A stretch of 64,000 nucleotides of DNA from Methylorubrum rhodinum (GCF_014199935.1 NZ_JACHOP010000008.1:62001-126000), one strand, 5' to 3'; shown: positions 43,816 through 54,818, counted from the first letter of the stretch. The notes: generated by a model from the letters alone, not told the origin. Numbers and translations: made by a program.

Positions 43816-44169
43816 TCACACCTCCACGATCGCCGTGAAGCCGCCGAAGATCATGCGCTTCCCGTCGAAGGGCATGGTCTCCATCGTGCAGGTGATGCGC
43901 GGGTCCTCCATCACCTTGGCGTTCGTCACGTCGCGGGCCTCGCGGGAGGCGTGGACGATCCACGAGAACACCACGACCTCGTCCTCCTTGGCCTGCACGG
44001 CGCGGGGAAAGGAGGTCAGTTCGCCGTAGGGCACGTCGTCGCCCACCGCCTCGACCACGGCGAGCGCACCGTGCTCCTTCCAGACCGCGGCCGCGTTGGC
44101 GGCGACGATTCGATAGGCTTCGAGATTGGCCTTCGGCACGGCGAGCACGAAGCCATCGACGTAGGACAT
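43816..44169 (-). CDS. DUF1428 (YbaA-like) protein
   Basis: 117-residue dimeric alpha-beta barrel protein of unknown role. The family start MSYVDGFVLAVPKANLEAYR and the end CTMETMPFDGKRMIFGGF are typical of DUF1428. GGGAGA precedes the ATG. It reads opposite to mutY with a 138-base gap. Confidence 0.92.
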   Translation of the reverse strand: MSYVDGFVLAVPKANLEAYRIVAANAAAVWKEHGALAVVEAVGDDVPYGELTSFPRAVQAKEDEVVVFSWIVHASREARDVTNAKVMEDPRITCTMETMPFDGKRMIFGGFTAIVEV

Positions 44170-44307
44170 GGTGGTGTCTCCCTTGTGGTTGCCGTCCGAG
44201 GACGCGGTCGCGCGGCCGATCCCGACACGTCGTCGCGGATTTTTGTCGACCGGTAGGACCGCGGCGCCGCTTTTGCCGCCCGCCCGGCCCCGCTATGGAC
44301 TGGGACC

Positions 44308-45513
44308 ATGCCCGCCGCCTCGGCCGCCGACCTCCTGACATGGTACGACCGGCACCGCCGCGCTTTGCCCTGGCGCGCGCTCCCCGGCGTGCGGCCGGAT
44401 CCCTACCGGGTCTGGCTCTCCGAGGTGATGCTGCAACAGACAACCGTCACGGCGGTCAAACCCTACTTCGAGAAATTCCTGACGCTGTTTCCGACCGTGC
44501 AGGCCCTTGCGGCCGCACCGGAAGAGGCGGTGATGTCGGCCTGGGCCGGGCTCGGCTATTATTCCCGCGCGCGCAACCTCCACGCCTGCGCCAAGGCGGT
44601 CGCCGCCGCCGGGCGCTTCCCCGATACGGAAGAGGGATTACGAAAACTTCCCGGCATCGGCGCCTACACGGCGGGCGCCATCGCGGCCATCGCCTTCGAC
44701 CGGCCCGCGGCGGCGGTGGACGGCAATGTCGAGCGGGTGATGACGCGCCTGCACGCGATCGAGACGCCGCTCCCCGCCGCCCGAGCGCAGATCCGCCTGC
44801 TGACGCAGGGCATGGTCCCGCACGACCGGCCCGGCGACTTCGCGCAGGCCGTGATGGACCTCGGCGCGACGCTCTGCACCCCGAAGCGCCCCGCCTGTGC
44901 GCTGTGCCCGTGGATGCGCCCCTGCCGCGCCCGTTCCGAGGGCTTGCAGGACACCTTCCCGCGCAAGGTGAAGAAGGAGAAGGGGACGCTGCGCAAGGGC
45001 GCGGCCTTCGTCGCGCTCCGCGCCGGCGACGAGGCGGTTCTCCTGCGCACCCGCCCCTCGGAAGGCCTGCTCGGCGCGATGGCCGAGCCGCCCGGAAGCC
45101 CGTGGTTGCCCGATTACGATCCGGCCAAGGGCCTGCTCGACGCGCCCCTCGACGCCCGCTGGAAGCGCCTGCCCGGCGTGGTGAAGCACGGCTTCACCCA
45201 TTTCCCGCTGGAGCTAACGGTGTTCTTCGCCCGCGTCGCCGCCGGGACAGTGGCCCCGGACGGCATGCGCTTCACCCCGCGGGAAAAGCTCGACGAGGAG
45301 CCGCTTCCCGGCGCGATGAAGAAGGTGCTAGCCCACGCACTCGCCGGCCCGGTGCCGGTCGCCGCCGTAGCGCCGCCGCCCGTGCGGGAGCCCGATCTGG
45401 CCACCCCGCCGGAGCCCGAGCCGGTCAAGCGGCGCGGACCGATTCCGAAGCCGCCCTCTTTAAGGCCTTCGGATTTGGGACGTGTGGTCAAGAAGGCGCC
45501 GAAGCCGCGCTGA
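44308..45513 (+). CDS. mutY: A/G-specific adenine glycosylase
   Basis: 401-residue base-excision enzyme removing adenine mispaired with 8-oxoguanine. Catalytic Glu39 (LSEVMLQQT) and Asp138 (AVDGNVERV), the helix-hairpin-helix LPGIGAYTAGAI, and the iron-sulfur ligands Cys189, 196, 199 and 205 are all present. A C-terminal Nudix-like recognition domain (about 235-340) and a Pro-rich tail follow. Confidence 0.97.
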   Translation: MPAASAADLLTWYDRHRRALPWRALPGVRPDPYRVWLSEVMLQQTTVTAVKPYFEKFLTLFPTVQALAAAPEEAVMSAWAGLGYYSRARNLHACAKAVAAAGRFPDTEEGLRKLPGIGAYTAGAIAAIAFDRPAAAVDGNVERVMTRLHAIETPLPAARAQIRLLTQGMVPHDRPGDFAQAVMDLGATLCTPKRPACALCPWMRPCRARSEGLQDTFPRKVKKEKGTLRKGAAFVALRAGDEAVLLRTRPSEGLLGAMAEPPGSPWLPDYDPAKGLLDAPLDARWKRLPGVVKHGFTHFPLELTVFFARVAAGTVAPDGMRFTPREKLDEEPLPGAMKKVLAHALAGPVPVAAVAPPPVREPDLATPPEPEPVKRRGPIPKPPSLRPSDLGRVVKKAPKPR

Positions 45514-45625
45514 GTTTCGGCACGGACAGGTACACGGCGAAGTCCAAGTTTCGAAGCCAGCACACAATAGGACCCAACCTTAAATCGCAAACGATCAGCG
45601 GTCGTCTATAAGTACCAAAATAAAT

Positions 45626-45901
45626 TCAATCATTTGTCAAAATGAATATTATTAGGGCTTCGTATGCAGTCCCAAGCACGATCAGTGCGATGATTGTCTT
45701 AATCATGGCGGTGTATTTTACAAATACGAATGGCAAAAGAATCAGTATCAATACTGCCTGTGGGAAAAATACAATCAGCAAGCTTGATATTGACGATAAA
45801 CTTCCATTAAAACTGAACAAATAAGCAAGAGCGCAACAAATTACAAAATATGTTAATATAAAATATAATGCTATCGGATTGCGCGGGATACTTAGCCTCA
45901 T
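45626..45901 (-). CDS. AT-rich orphan membrane protein
   Basis: 91 residues with three strongly hydrophobic segments (ALYFILTYFVICCALAYLF, LLIVFFPQAVLILILLPFVF, IIALIVLGTAYEALIIFIL). I recognise no family. Base composition is starkly different from everything else in the window: this gene and its flanks are AT-rich with codons such as ATA, TTA and AAT that neighbours avoid. It sits between mutY and ccrM, behind a bidirectional terminator, with AGGG six bases before its ATG. This is consistent with recent transfer. A weak plus-strand frame at 45642-45824 is the alternative. Confidence 0.6.
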   Translation of the reverse strand: MRLSIPRNPIALYFILTYFVICCALAYLFSFNGSLSSISSLLIVFFPQAVLILILLPFVFVKYTAMIKTIIALIVLGTAYEALIIFILTND

Positions 45902-45952
45902 AGAGCCCTACCGGAACTATGGATCACCTCGTATAACATGGACTTCGAAATT

Positions 45953-45982
45953 GTCCCGGATTTTTTGAATCCGGGACTTTTT

Positions 45983-45983
<1 letters not shown>
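45953..45983. terminator. Intrinsic terminator between the orphan gene and ccrM, likely bidirectional
   Basis: Perfect 10-bp stem (GTCCCGGATT with AATCCGGGAC), TTTTG loop and six T on the plus strand. It abuts the ccrM stop; on the minus strand it is preceded by an A-run and followed by AATTTC. Confidence 0.88.
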
Positions 45984-47605
<1,622 letters not shown>

Positions 47606-47953
47606 ATGAAGGCCACCAGCTGGACCGTCGCCGCCTGCCTCGCCACCGTCATCGGCACCGCCGCCGCGCTGCCCGCCCAGGCCCAGGGGGGCAAGGCATC
47701 CTGGTACGGGAGCGGGCACCGCACGGCGAACGGCGAGCGGTTCAATCCCAACGGACTCACCGCCGCCCATCGCAGCCTGCCCTTCGGCACCCGCGTCCGC
47801 GTGACCAACCGGGCCAACGGCCGCTCGGTCGTGGTGCGCATCAACGACCGCGGCCCGTTCGTCGGCGGACGGGTGATCGATCTGGCGCGCGGCTCGGCCC
47901 GGGCGCTCGGCATCGGCGGCGTCAGCTACGTGTCCCTCTCCGTGATGCGCTGA
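47606..47953 (+). CDS. rlpA: RlpA-type septal/peptidoglycan hydrolase (DPBB domain)
   Basis: 115 residues: signal [26 protein letters not shown], then a double-psi beta-barrel: [48 protein letters not shown] and the end [14 protein letters not shown]. RlpA proteins cut glycan strands lacking peptide stems; the catalytic Asp and Arg-Asn/Asp region are present (INDRGPF). It lacks the SPOR domain of larger homologues. The ATG at 47594 is an alternative start, but its AAGGGA site is directly adjacent. Confidence 0.9.
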   Translation: MKATSWTVAACLATVIGTAAALPAQAQGGKASWYGSGHRTANGERFNPNGLTAAHRSLPFGTRVRVTNRANGRSVVVRINDRGPFVGGRVIDLARGSARALGIGGVSYVSLSVMR

Positions 47954-48112
47954 GCGGACGTTTCAGAGCTTCGGGACCGGACGATCGCTCCGCGAACGGA
48001 GCCCCTCGGCAATCCCGCTTTGCGTCGTGAGACACGGACGGCGTTGCCGAGGGAACGGCCCCTTCCCATAATCCGGCGAGTCCTGCGTCCGGACTGACGA
48101 GGAGAGGTCGAG

Positions 48113-48430
48113 ATGGCGAAGCCGATGGTGGTCGAGATTCCGCACGAACTCGGCCGCGAGGAAGCCCGCCGCCGCATCGCGGAGGGCACCGCCAAGGCGC
48201 GTGACGCGCTGGGCCGGAGCGGCATCGCCATCAACACCCTCGACTGGACCGGCGACCGCCTCGACTATTCCGTCACGGCGCTGGCCCAGACGGTGACCGG
48301 CCAGATCGATGTCGGCCCCGACAGCGTGCGGGTCGAGGTGCGCCTGCCCCTGCTGCTCTCGGTCTTCGCCGCCAAGATCCAGAAGATCGTCGGCCGCGAG
48401 GGCAACAACCTGCTCATCACCAAGAAGTAG
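48113..48430 (+). CDS. Polyhydroxyalkanoic acid system family protein
   Basis: 105-residue protein matching the PHA-granule-associated family (MAKPMVVEIPHELGREEARRR opening, VEVRLPLLLSVFAAKIQ core, and a basic C-terminus). It is a compact beta-sheet protein that associates with carbon storage granules in some bacteria; its exact role is unclear. The ribosome site GAGGAGAGG precedes its ATG. No other PHA gene is adjacent. Confidence 0.85.
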   Translation: MAKPMVVEIPHELGREEARRRIAEGTAKARDALGRSGIAINTLDWTGDRLDYSVTALAQTVTGQIDVGPDSVRVEVRLPLLLSVFAAKIQKIVGREGNNLLITKK

Positions 48431-48505
48431 CGGAACCCGGGCCGGGCGCGGCTGTTGGCCTCGTTCGCGGCCCCTGCCGGCCGCCCGAGCCGAGGCGCGC
48501 CACCG

Positions 48506-48724
48506 ATGTCGAATCCCGGACCGATCCCGGAAGCCCCGCAGCCGACGACGCCCGATCCCGCGCCCCCGGTCGAGCCGCCGCAGGTGCCCGAGCCCGGTCC
48601 GGGACCGGAGATTCCCGGCGGCACCCCCGCCGAGGCGCCGGGCGGCACGCCGACCGAGATTCCGGTCGAGGCCCCCGGTATCCCCGAGTCGACGCCGACC
48701 GGCCCGGCCAATCCGGTCGCCTGA
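48506..48724 (+). CDS. Proline-rich small protein, low complexity
   Basis: 72 residues, nearly all Pro, Glu, Gly and Thr in P-x-x-P style (PIPEAPQPTTPDPAPPVEPP). It has no hydrophobic segment or signal and is probably disordered. Similar short Pro/Glu proteins occur in Rhizobiales in my recollection. It lies 75 bases past the PHA protein and 54 before uup, all in the same direction. Function unknown. Confidence 0.55.
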   Translation: MSNPGPIPEAPQPTTPDPAPPVEPPQVPEPGPGPEIPGGTPAEAPGGTPTEIPVEAPGIPESTPTGPANPVA

Positions 48725-48778
48725 CGGCTTCTCCGAATCGGGTTTGTTCCGGGCTGCGGCTGCTGCCATAAGCCCGGC

Positions 48779-50584
48779 ATGGCCGCCCCACCCCTTCTGA
48801 CCCTGCAAGACGTCGCGCTCACCTTCGGCGGCACGCCGCTGATCGAGCGGGCGGAACTGACCATCGCGCCCGGCGAGCGCGCCTGCCTCGTCGGCCGCAA
48901 CGGCTCGGGCAAGTCGACCCTGATGCGCATCGCCGCTGGGTTCGCCGAGCCGGACAGGGGCGAGCGCTTCCTCCAGCCCGGCACGACGGTCCGCTACCTC
49001 GCGCAGGAGCCGGACTTTTCCGGATTCAGTTCGATCCTCGACTTCGTGCAGGCCGGCCTCGCGCCGGGCGACGACGCCTATCGCGGCCGCTACCTGCTGG
49101 AGAGCCTCGGCCTCACCGGCGAGGAGGAGCCGTCCCGGCTCTCGGGCGGCGAGGCGCGCCGCGCCGCTCTGGCCCAGGCGCTGGCGCCCGAACCCGACAT
49201 CCTGCTGCTGGACGAGCCCACCAACCATCTCGACCTGCCCGCGATCGAGTGGCTGGAGACCGAGCTGAAGCGCTCGCGCTCGGCGCTCGTCCTCATCAGC
49301 CACGACCGGCGCTTCCTCACCGCGCTCTCGCGGGCGACGATCTGGCTCGACCGCGGCGTCACCCGCCGGATCGAGCAGGGGTTCGGCAGCTTCGAGGCGT
49401 GGCGCGACGCCTTCTTCGAGGAGGAGGAGCGCGACAAGCACAAGCTCGACCGCAAGATCGTCGCGGAGGAGGACTGGCTGCGCTACGGCGTCACCGCCCG
49501 GCGCAAGCGCAACGTCCGCCGCCTGTCCGACCTGCACGACCTGAGGAGGAAGAGCCGCGAGCATCGCCGCCCCGTGGGGCAGGCGGTGATGACCGCCACC
49601 GAGGGCGAATCCTCCGGCACGCTCATCGCCGAGGCCCGGCGGGTGTCGAAATCCTACGGCGACCGGAGAATCGTCGACGACCTGTCGCTCCGCGTCGTGC
49701 GCGGCGACCGGCTCGGCATCGTCGGCCCGAACGGAACCGGCAAGACCACGCTGATCAACCTGCTCACCGGCGCGCTCGCGCCCGATTCCGGAGAGATCCG
49801 CCTCGGCACCGGCCTCAACATGGTCCATCTCGACCAGCGCCGGGCCTCGCTCGATCCGAACGCCACCGTGGCCGAGGTGCTGACGGGTGGGCGCGGCGAC
49901 ACCGTCGATGTCGGCGGACGAAGCCGCCACGTCGTCGGCTACCTCAAGGACTTCCTGTTCGCCCCCGAGCAGGCCCGCACGCCGGTGAGCGTGCTCTCGG
50001 GCGGCGAGCGCAACCGCCTGCTGATCGCCCGGACGCTGGCCCAGGCCTCGAACCTCCTCGTCCTCGACGAGCCGACCAACGACCTCGACCTCGAGACCCT
50101 CGACCTTCTGCAGGAGATGCTCGGCGACTTTGCCGGCACCCTGATCCTGGTGAGCCACGACCGCGACTTCCTCGACCGGGTCGCGGGCAACGTGCTGGTG
50201 AGCGAGGGCGAGGGCCGCTGGGTCGAGTATGCCGGCGGCTACACGGACATGCTGGCCCAGCGCGGGCGCGGCGTGGAGGCGCGGGAGTCCAAGGAGAAGC
50301 CGCGCGAGCGGGCGCCCCGCACCGATTCGCCGAGGGACGCCGCGAAGGACTCGAAGACGAAACTCGGCTTCAAGGAGCAGCACGAGTTGAAGACGCTGCC
50401 GAAACGGATCGCCGAACTGGAGGCCGGCATCGCCAAGCTGCGCGAGGTCCTGTCCGATTCCGGGCTCTACGGCCGCGATCCGGAGCGCTTTAGCAAGGCC
50501 ACCGGCCTCCTGGAAAAGGCCGAGATCGAACTGGCGAGCGCCGAGGACCGCTGGCTGACCCTGGAGATGCAGCGCGAGTCGTGA
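48779..50584 (+). CDS. uup: ABC-F family ATPase (Uup)
   Basis: 601-residue soluble protein with two ATP-binding cassettes and no membrane domain. First cassette: Walker A GRNGSGKST, signature LSGGE, Walker B LLLDEPTNHLDL. Second: GPNGTGKTT, LSGGERNR and LVLDEPTNDLDL. A linker of about 80 residues separates them, and the C-terminal charged coiled coil (ELKTLPKRIAELEAGIAKLRE) is the Uup mark. ABC-F proteins act on the ribosome; Uup mutants show altered transposon excision. Confidence 0.95.
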   Translation: MAAPPLLTLQDVALTFGGTPLIERAELTIAPGERACLVGRNGSGKSTLMRIAAGFAEPDRGERFLQPGTTVRYLAQEPDFSGFSSILDFVQAGLAPGDDAYRGRYLLESLGLTGEEEPSRLSGGEARRAALAQALAPEPDILLLDEPTNHLDLPAIEWLETELKRSRSALVLISHDRRFLTALSRATIWLDRGVTRRIEQGFGSFEAWRDAFFEEEERDKHKLDRKIVAEEDWLRYGVTARRKRNVRRLSDLHDLRRKSREHRRPVGQAVMTATEGESSGTLIAEARRVSKSYGDRRIVDDLSLRVVRGDRLGIVGPNGTGKTTLINLLTGALAPDSGEIRLGTGLNMVHLDQRRASLDPNATVAEVLTGGRGDTVDVGGRSRHVVGYLKDFLFAPEQARTPVSVLSGGERNRLLIARTLAQASNLLVLDEPTNDLDLETLDLLQEMLGDFAGTLILVSHDRDFLDRVAGNVLVSEGEGRWVEYAGGYTDMLAQRGRGVEARESKEKPRERAPRTDSPRDAAKDSKTKLGFKEQHELKTLPKRIAELEAGIAKLREVLSDSGLYGRDPERFSKATGLLEKAEIELASAEDRWLTLEMQRES

Positions 50585-50971
50585 GGGCCTGACGGATTCG
50601 GGTCCGAGACGCCCGGTGATGCGCGTCGGCAACGGCGGCGGGCACGATTAGACAGCAAAGTTCTTTTGTAATTACCGGCCTCTGGGGAAAAGCCGGCCGG
50701 GCGGACGGCCAATACGTTGCGGGACTGCAACAGCCCCCCAAGAAGCCGGCCTCCGAAGCTTTTGCAGGGGCCGACTCTGTTGCCCGTACGGCCGCGCTCG
50801 CCCATGGTGCCCCGGCGAACGGGAGAACCCCGACGCAGGTTTGGTCGATGTCCCGGCGGGGAGCGCCAAACACCAAGGGAAATAAGGACGAGACGGGCGT
50901 GGTTCGCCGGAAGGCGGGCGCCCCAGAAGAAGTCCGATCCCGTGGGTCTCGAAACTTCTGGAGGTTTCACA
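50585..50971. promoter_or_regulatory. Long leader and promoter region of the porin gene
   Basis: 387 bases with no gene. An AT-richer part near 50655-50685 (AAAGTTCTTTTGTAATTACC) is the best promoter candidate. That would give an mRNA leader of roughly 270-290 bases, with GCCGGCC...GCCGGCC pairs that can form structure. An ideal GGAGG lies nine bases before the start. A long leader suits regulation of an abundant outer-membrane protein by small RNAs, but no specific element is identified. Confidence 0.4.
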
Positions 50972-52633
50972 ATGAAGCTCGTCAAGAGCCTTCTCCTGGG
51001 TACGGCGGCGGGGCTGACCGTCGTGGGCGGGGCTCAGGCCGCCGACCTGCCGGTGAAGAAGGCGGTTCCGATCGAGTACGTCCGCGTCTGCACCGCCTAC
51101 GGTGCCGGCTTCTTCTACATCCCGGGCACCGACACCTGCCTGCGCATCTCGGGCCGCGCTCGCGCCGAATACGGCTACATCGGCTCCGACAGCCGCAACG
51201 TTCCGGGCGGCGGTGACCTCTCGGGCTTCACCGGCCTCGCGCGCTTCAACGTCGACGCCCGCACCCAGACCGGCTACGGCACGCTGCGCGCCTTCCTGCG
51301 CCTCGACGCCGCCAGTCGCACCGGCCACACCAAATTCGCCTCCGGCACCAACCTGCGTATCGGCTACGCCTATTCCGGCACCGGCCAGGACCAGTTCGGC
51401 CGCGTCCAGAACTTCATGAACGTCGACAAGGCGTTCGTGCAGTTCGCCGGCCTGACCGCCGGTCGCGCCTCCTCGTTCTTCGACTTCTACGCCGCCGACT
51501 ACGAGATCATCGGCTCGTCGCTGGGCTCCAACCTCGCCTCCACGAACCTGCTCGCCTGGACGCAGAAGTTCGCCGGCGGCTGGTCGGCCACGATCTCGAT
51601 GGAAGACCCGAACTACCGCAAGAATCCGCTCTTCTCCGATGCCGTCGGCTCCACCGGCCTCGTCCCGGGCCAGAGCGGCGTGAACAACTTCTTCACGACG
51701 GCCCCGACCCCGATCATCCTGGCCACCAACGCTGCGGGCAACGCCACGGCCGTGACCTTCGTGGACGCCGTGCAGCGTTCGCGCATGCCCGACTTCGTCG
51801 GCTCGCTGCGCTACGACGCGCCGTGGGGTTCGGCTCAGCTCTCGGCCGCCGTCAAGGACATCAACATCGGCGGCGGCATCGCCGGCTCGGCCTTCACCAA
51901 CCTGACGCCCGCCCCCGGCGCTGTTACCACCCCGCTCGGCAACCCCGCCGTCGCCGCCCTTCTCGCGGCCCGCGGCATCTCCCCCGGCGCCCAGACCGAG
52001 TACGGCTGGGCGGTTCAGGCCGGCGCAAAGTTCAACCTGCCCTGGATTGCTCCCGGCGACGGCCTCTACCTCCAGGGTGCCTACGGCGAGGGTGCCAACA
52101 ACTACACCGGCATCAACCGCTTCACCGCCGGCTACCTGAGCAACGCCGCGACCTACGCCGGCAATCCGTTCAACCAGTACCTGTCGGACGCGATCGTCAA
52201 CCCGCTCACCGGCAAGATCGAACTGTCCAACAGCTTCACGGCGGTGGCCTCGTTCCTCCACTACTGGTCGCCGGAGTGGCGCTCGGCCCTCTACGCCAGC
52301 TACGGCGAGATCTGGTTCTCGCAGGGCGCGCGTCAGGCCATCAGCCAGACGACCGGCATCATCGGTGCGGGCCAGGGCCTGTCCCCGCCGTCCTACCTGA
52401 CGAACCTCGCCGGCTACAACCTCAGCGCCGCGCTCCGCGACACCTATCAGGTCGTCACCGGCGCGAGCCTGATCTGGTCGCCGGTCAAGGATCTCGATAT
52501 CGGCGTGGAAGGCCAGTACATCAAGACGGGCGTCAAGAGCGGCCGCGTCAACGACTCCAGCCGCGGCACGCCGTTCACGGTGTCCTCGGAGGACGTCTAC
52601 CAGGCTCGCTTCCGCGTCCAGCGCGACTTCTAA
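50972..52633 (+). CDS. Porin_2-family outer-membrane porin
   Basis: 553-residue beta-barrel porin. Signal KLVKSLLLGTAAGLTVVGGA and cleavage at AQA-ADLP; the mature start DLPVKKAVPIEYVRVC is the standard alphaproteobacterial porin opening, and the two-Cys segment YVRVCTAYGAGFFYIPGTDTCL is the plug-side loop of this family. The barrel ends QARFRVQRDF with the terminal Phe needed for BAM assembly. Codon use is strongly biased toward C-ending codons, in keeping with high expression. The length is at the upper end of the family (most are 400-530) because of Ala/Pro-rich loops around 270-300 and 330-350. Confidence 0.93.
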   Translation: MKLVKSLLLGTAAGLTVVGGAQAADLPVKKAVPIEYVRVCTAYGAGFFYIPGTDTCLRISGRARAEYGYIGSDSRNVPGGGDLSGFTGLARFNVDARTQTGYGTLRAFLRLDAASRTGHTKFASGTNLRIGYAYSGTGQDQFGRVQNFMNVDKAFVQFAGLTAGRASSFFDFYAADYEIIGSSLGSNLASTNLLAWTQKFAGGWSATISMEDPNYRKNPLFSDAVGSTGLVPGQSGVNNFFTTAPTPIILATNAAGNATAVTFVDAVQRSRMPDFVGSLRYDAPWGSAQLSAAVKDINIGGGIAGSAFTNLTPAPGAVTTPLGNPAVAALLAARGISPGAQTEYGWAVQAGAKFNLPWIAPGDGLYLQGAYGEGANNYTGINRFTAGYLSNAATYAGNPFNQYLSDAIVNPLTGKIELSNSFTAVASFLHYWSPEWRSALYASYGEIWFSQGARQAISQTTGIIGAGQGLSPPSYLTNLAGYNLSAALRDTYQVVTGASLIWSPVKDLDIGVEGQYIKTGVKSGRVNDSSRGTPFTVSSEDVYQARFRVQRDF

Positions 52634-52649
52634 GCAGACCCTGCGATCA

Positions 52650-52677
52650 GGCTCCCCCGCTCACGGGCGGGGGAGCC
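52650..52677 (+). terminator. First porin terminator hairpin
   Basis: Perfect 11-bp stem GGCTCCCCCGC with its complement and a six-base loop, 17 bases after the porin stop. No T-run. Confidence 0.8.
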
Positions 52678-52697
52678 CTCAGCAAAAACCTCCGAGC

Positions 52698-52721
52698 CCC
52701 GGCCTCACGGCCGGGTTTTTT
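52698..52721 (+). terminator. Second porin terminator with T-run
   Basis: Seven-bp stem CCCGGCC with GGCCGGG, four-base loop, then six T. This is a canonical intrinsic terminator, in tandem with the hairpin at 52650-52677, as often seen after very highly expressed genes. Confidence 0.92.
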
Positions 52722-52871
52722 GCGTCTAGAGCCTTCATCGGAACCCGTGAGGGCCGCGGCCTTCAAGTCGCCCCGAACCCGCGTATCCTTGAGCGCCTGC
52801 GTCTCATCCGGCGTCCGGCGCACGGACGCGGCGGCACGCGAGGTCGGCCCGCTTTGTCCCTGTCCTCTCCG

Positions 52872-54818
52872 ATGTCCTTCATTCGCACCCGGCTCGGCTG
52901 GCTCGCCGGGCTGCCGGCCCTCGCACTCATCGGCGTGGCGAGCGCCTATCTCGCCGTCCCGAGCATCGAGGATGAGATCGCCCGCGCCGCCGCCGAGGTG
53001 GCGCGCAGGACCGGGGAGGGCCAGCCCGAACCGTGGCTGCGGGTCAGGGTCGAGGGGCGCGACCTCGTCGCCGCGGGCGAGGCCCCGCAGTCGCCCGACC
53101 GCGAGGCCGCCCTCGGGCGACTCGCCGGGATCGAGGGCACGCGCCGGCTGATCGACCGCACCGGCCTGATCGAGGAGGCCTCCCCCTTCGTCTGGACCGT
53201 GGAACGGCCTGCCGCCGACCGGCTGGAGGCCGCGGGCAGCCGCCCGGCCGAGATCGGCGCCTTCGAACTGGTCCAGCGGCTCAAGCCGGTCCTGCCGCGC
53301 ACGGCGACCCTCGACGACAGGACGCGAGCCGCCCGCGGTGCCCCGCCGGACTTCCCCGACGCGGCGGCCTACGCGGTCGAGCGGCTCGCCGACCTGACCA
53401 CAGGCTCGGTCGCCACCGTCCACGACACCGTGATCTCGATACGCGGGGAGGCCGCGAGCCTGGCCGCCTACGATGCGCTCCGCACTGCCCTGGCTCGCCC
53501 GCCGCAGGGCTTCAGCCTCGGCACGGTCGAGATCCTGCCGCCCGTCGTCGCCGATCTGCGCCTCACGGTGGAGCGTCGGCCCGACGGCAGCCTCGAACTC
53601 GGCGGCCACGTCGCCTCGCCCGAGGCGCGCGAGGCGATTCGCGCCGCCGCTGCGGAGAGCGCCGAGGGCGCCGCGATCGACGACCGGATGCAGGACGCCC
53701 GCAGCCTCGGCCTCGACGGTCCGGCCGTCGCCAGGACGTTGCTGAAAGTCGCCGCCCTGCTCCACGAGGGCCGCGTCGCCTACGAGCAGGGCCGCATCTC
53801 GGTCGCCGGCATCGCGCTCGATGCCGGAGCGGTCGGCGAGATCGAGGCGCTGCTGCGCGACGACCTTCCCTCCGGCCTCGCCGCCGGCTCCGTCGCGCTC
53901 ACCGCCCGGCCGATCGTGCCCTACGTCCTGCGGGTGCGCCGCGGCGCGGACAGCGTGACGCTGAGCGGCCATCTGCCCGACGAGGCCGCCCGCGAAAGCC
54001 TGCTCGCCCGCCTGCGCCCGCGCCTGTTCCGCGAGGCGGTCCGGGACCGCACGCGGCTGGCGGCCGGCGCACCGGACGGGTTCACGATCGCCGTCGCAGC
54101 CGGACTCGACGCGCTGACGACGCTGTCGGGCGGCGAGATCGCCGTCCGCGGCACGAGCGTTCGGCTGTCGGGCACGAGTCTCTACCCGGAGGCCGCCGCC
54201 CGATTGTCGCGCACGCTGCCCGCGGCGATGCCGGCGGGCTGGAGCGCCGCCGTCGCGGTCTCGGGCGGCGAGACGGCGGCGCGTCTCGATCCGCAGGAAT
54301 GCGGGCGCCGCCTCGCCGAACGGATCGTCGGGCACCCCTTGCGCTTCGCGCCGGGCAGCGCGGCGCTGGCGGCCGAATTCTACCCCGTCCTCGACGCCGT
54401 GGCCGCACTCGCCCGCGATTGCCCGACCGAGCGCATCGAGATCGTCGGCCATCTCGACCCGCCGAACGCCAAGCCGGCCGAGGCCGATCCCGTCGCGGCG
54501 GAGGCCGCGCGCGAATCGGCACCGAAGCCGACGCCCGCCCCGGCGAAGAAGGCGGAAGCGAAGTCGGCCAAGGACGAGAAGGGCAAGGACGACAAGAGCA
54601 GGGCGAAGCGGGACGACAAGGCCGACGCCAAGCCAGCTCAGATCGAGAAGCCCGTTCCCGCCCCGGTGGAGACCGGTGCCGATCTCGCGCGGGCGCGGGC
54701 GCTCGCCGTCATCGACTACCTGCAGAAGGCAGGCGTGCCGCTCGGCCGCGCCACGCTCGCGGAGGGCGCCGCGCCGCTCACCGAGCGCCAGGGCATCGGC
54801 CTCGCGCTTCGCTCGTGA
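52872..54818 (+). CDS. Large envelope protein with BON-like repeats and an OmpA-like domain
   Basis: 648 residues from ATG 52872. An N-terminal membrane anchor (LGWLAGLPALALIGVASAYLAV) is followed by repeated segments with the BON pattern (LRVRVEGRDLVAAGEAPQSPDR; VLRVRRGADSVTLSGHLPDEA; EIAVRGTSVRLSGTSLY). Near residue 490 FAPGSAALAAEFYPVLDAVA starts an OmpA-type peptidoglycan-binding domain, interrupted by a Lys/Ala/Glu-rich insert of about 80 residues before the rest (ALAVIDYLQKAGVP). The domain arrangement resembles proteins of envelope-stress and type VI accessory type, but no partner genes are here. The stop overlaps the next gene as GTGA. TTG 52854 is an alternative start. Confidence 0.8.
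   Translation: MSFIRTRLGWLAGLPALALIGVASAYLAVPSIEDEIARAAAEVARRTGEGQPEPWLRVRVEGRDLVAAGEAPQSPDREAALGRLAGIEGTRRLIDRTGLIEEASPFVWTVERPAADRLEAAGSRPAEIGAFELVQRLKPVLPRTATLDDRTRAARGAPPDFPDAAAYAVERLADLTTGSVATVHDTVISIRGEAASLAAYDALRTALARPPQGFSLGTVEILPPVVADLRLTVERRPDGSLELGGHVASPEAREAIRAAAAESAEGAAIDDRMQDARSLGLDGPAVARTLLKVAALLHEGRVAYEQGRISVAGIALDAGAVGEIEALLRDDLPSGLAAGSVALTARPIVPYVLRVRRGADSVTLSGHLPDEAARESLLARLRPRLFREAVRDRTRLAAGAPDGFTIAVAAGLDALTTLSGGEIAVRGTSVRLSGTSLYPEAAARLSRTLPAAMPAGWSAAVAVSGGETAARLDPQECGRRLAERIVGHPLRFAPGSAALAAEFYPVLDAVAALARDCPTERIEIVGHLDPPNAKPAEADPVAAEAARESAPKPTPAPAKKAEAKSAKDEKGKDDKSRAKRDDKADAKPAQIEKPVPAPVETGADLARARALAVIDYLQKAGVPLGRATLAEGAAPLTERQGIGLALRS

Noticed and set aside
45642..45824. 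Plus-strand 60-codon frame in the AT-rich island
   Set aside because: The minus-strand frame has clean repeated membrane helices and a ribosome site; this frame is its shadow, though both lie in unusual DNA.
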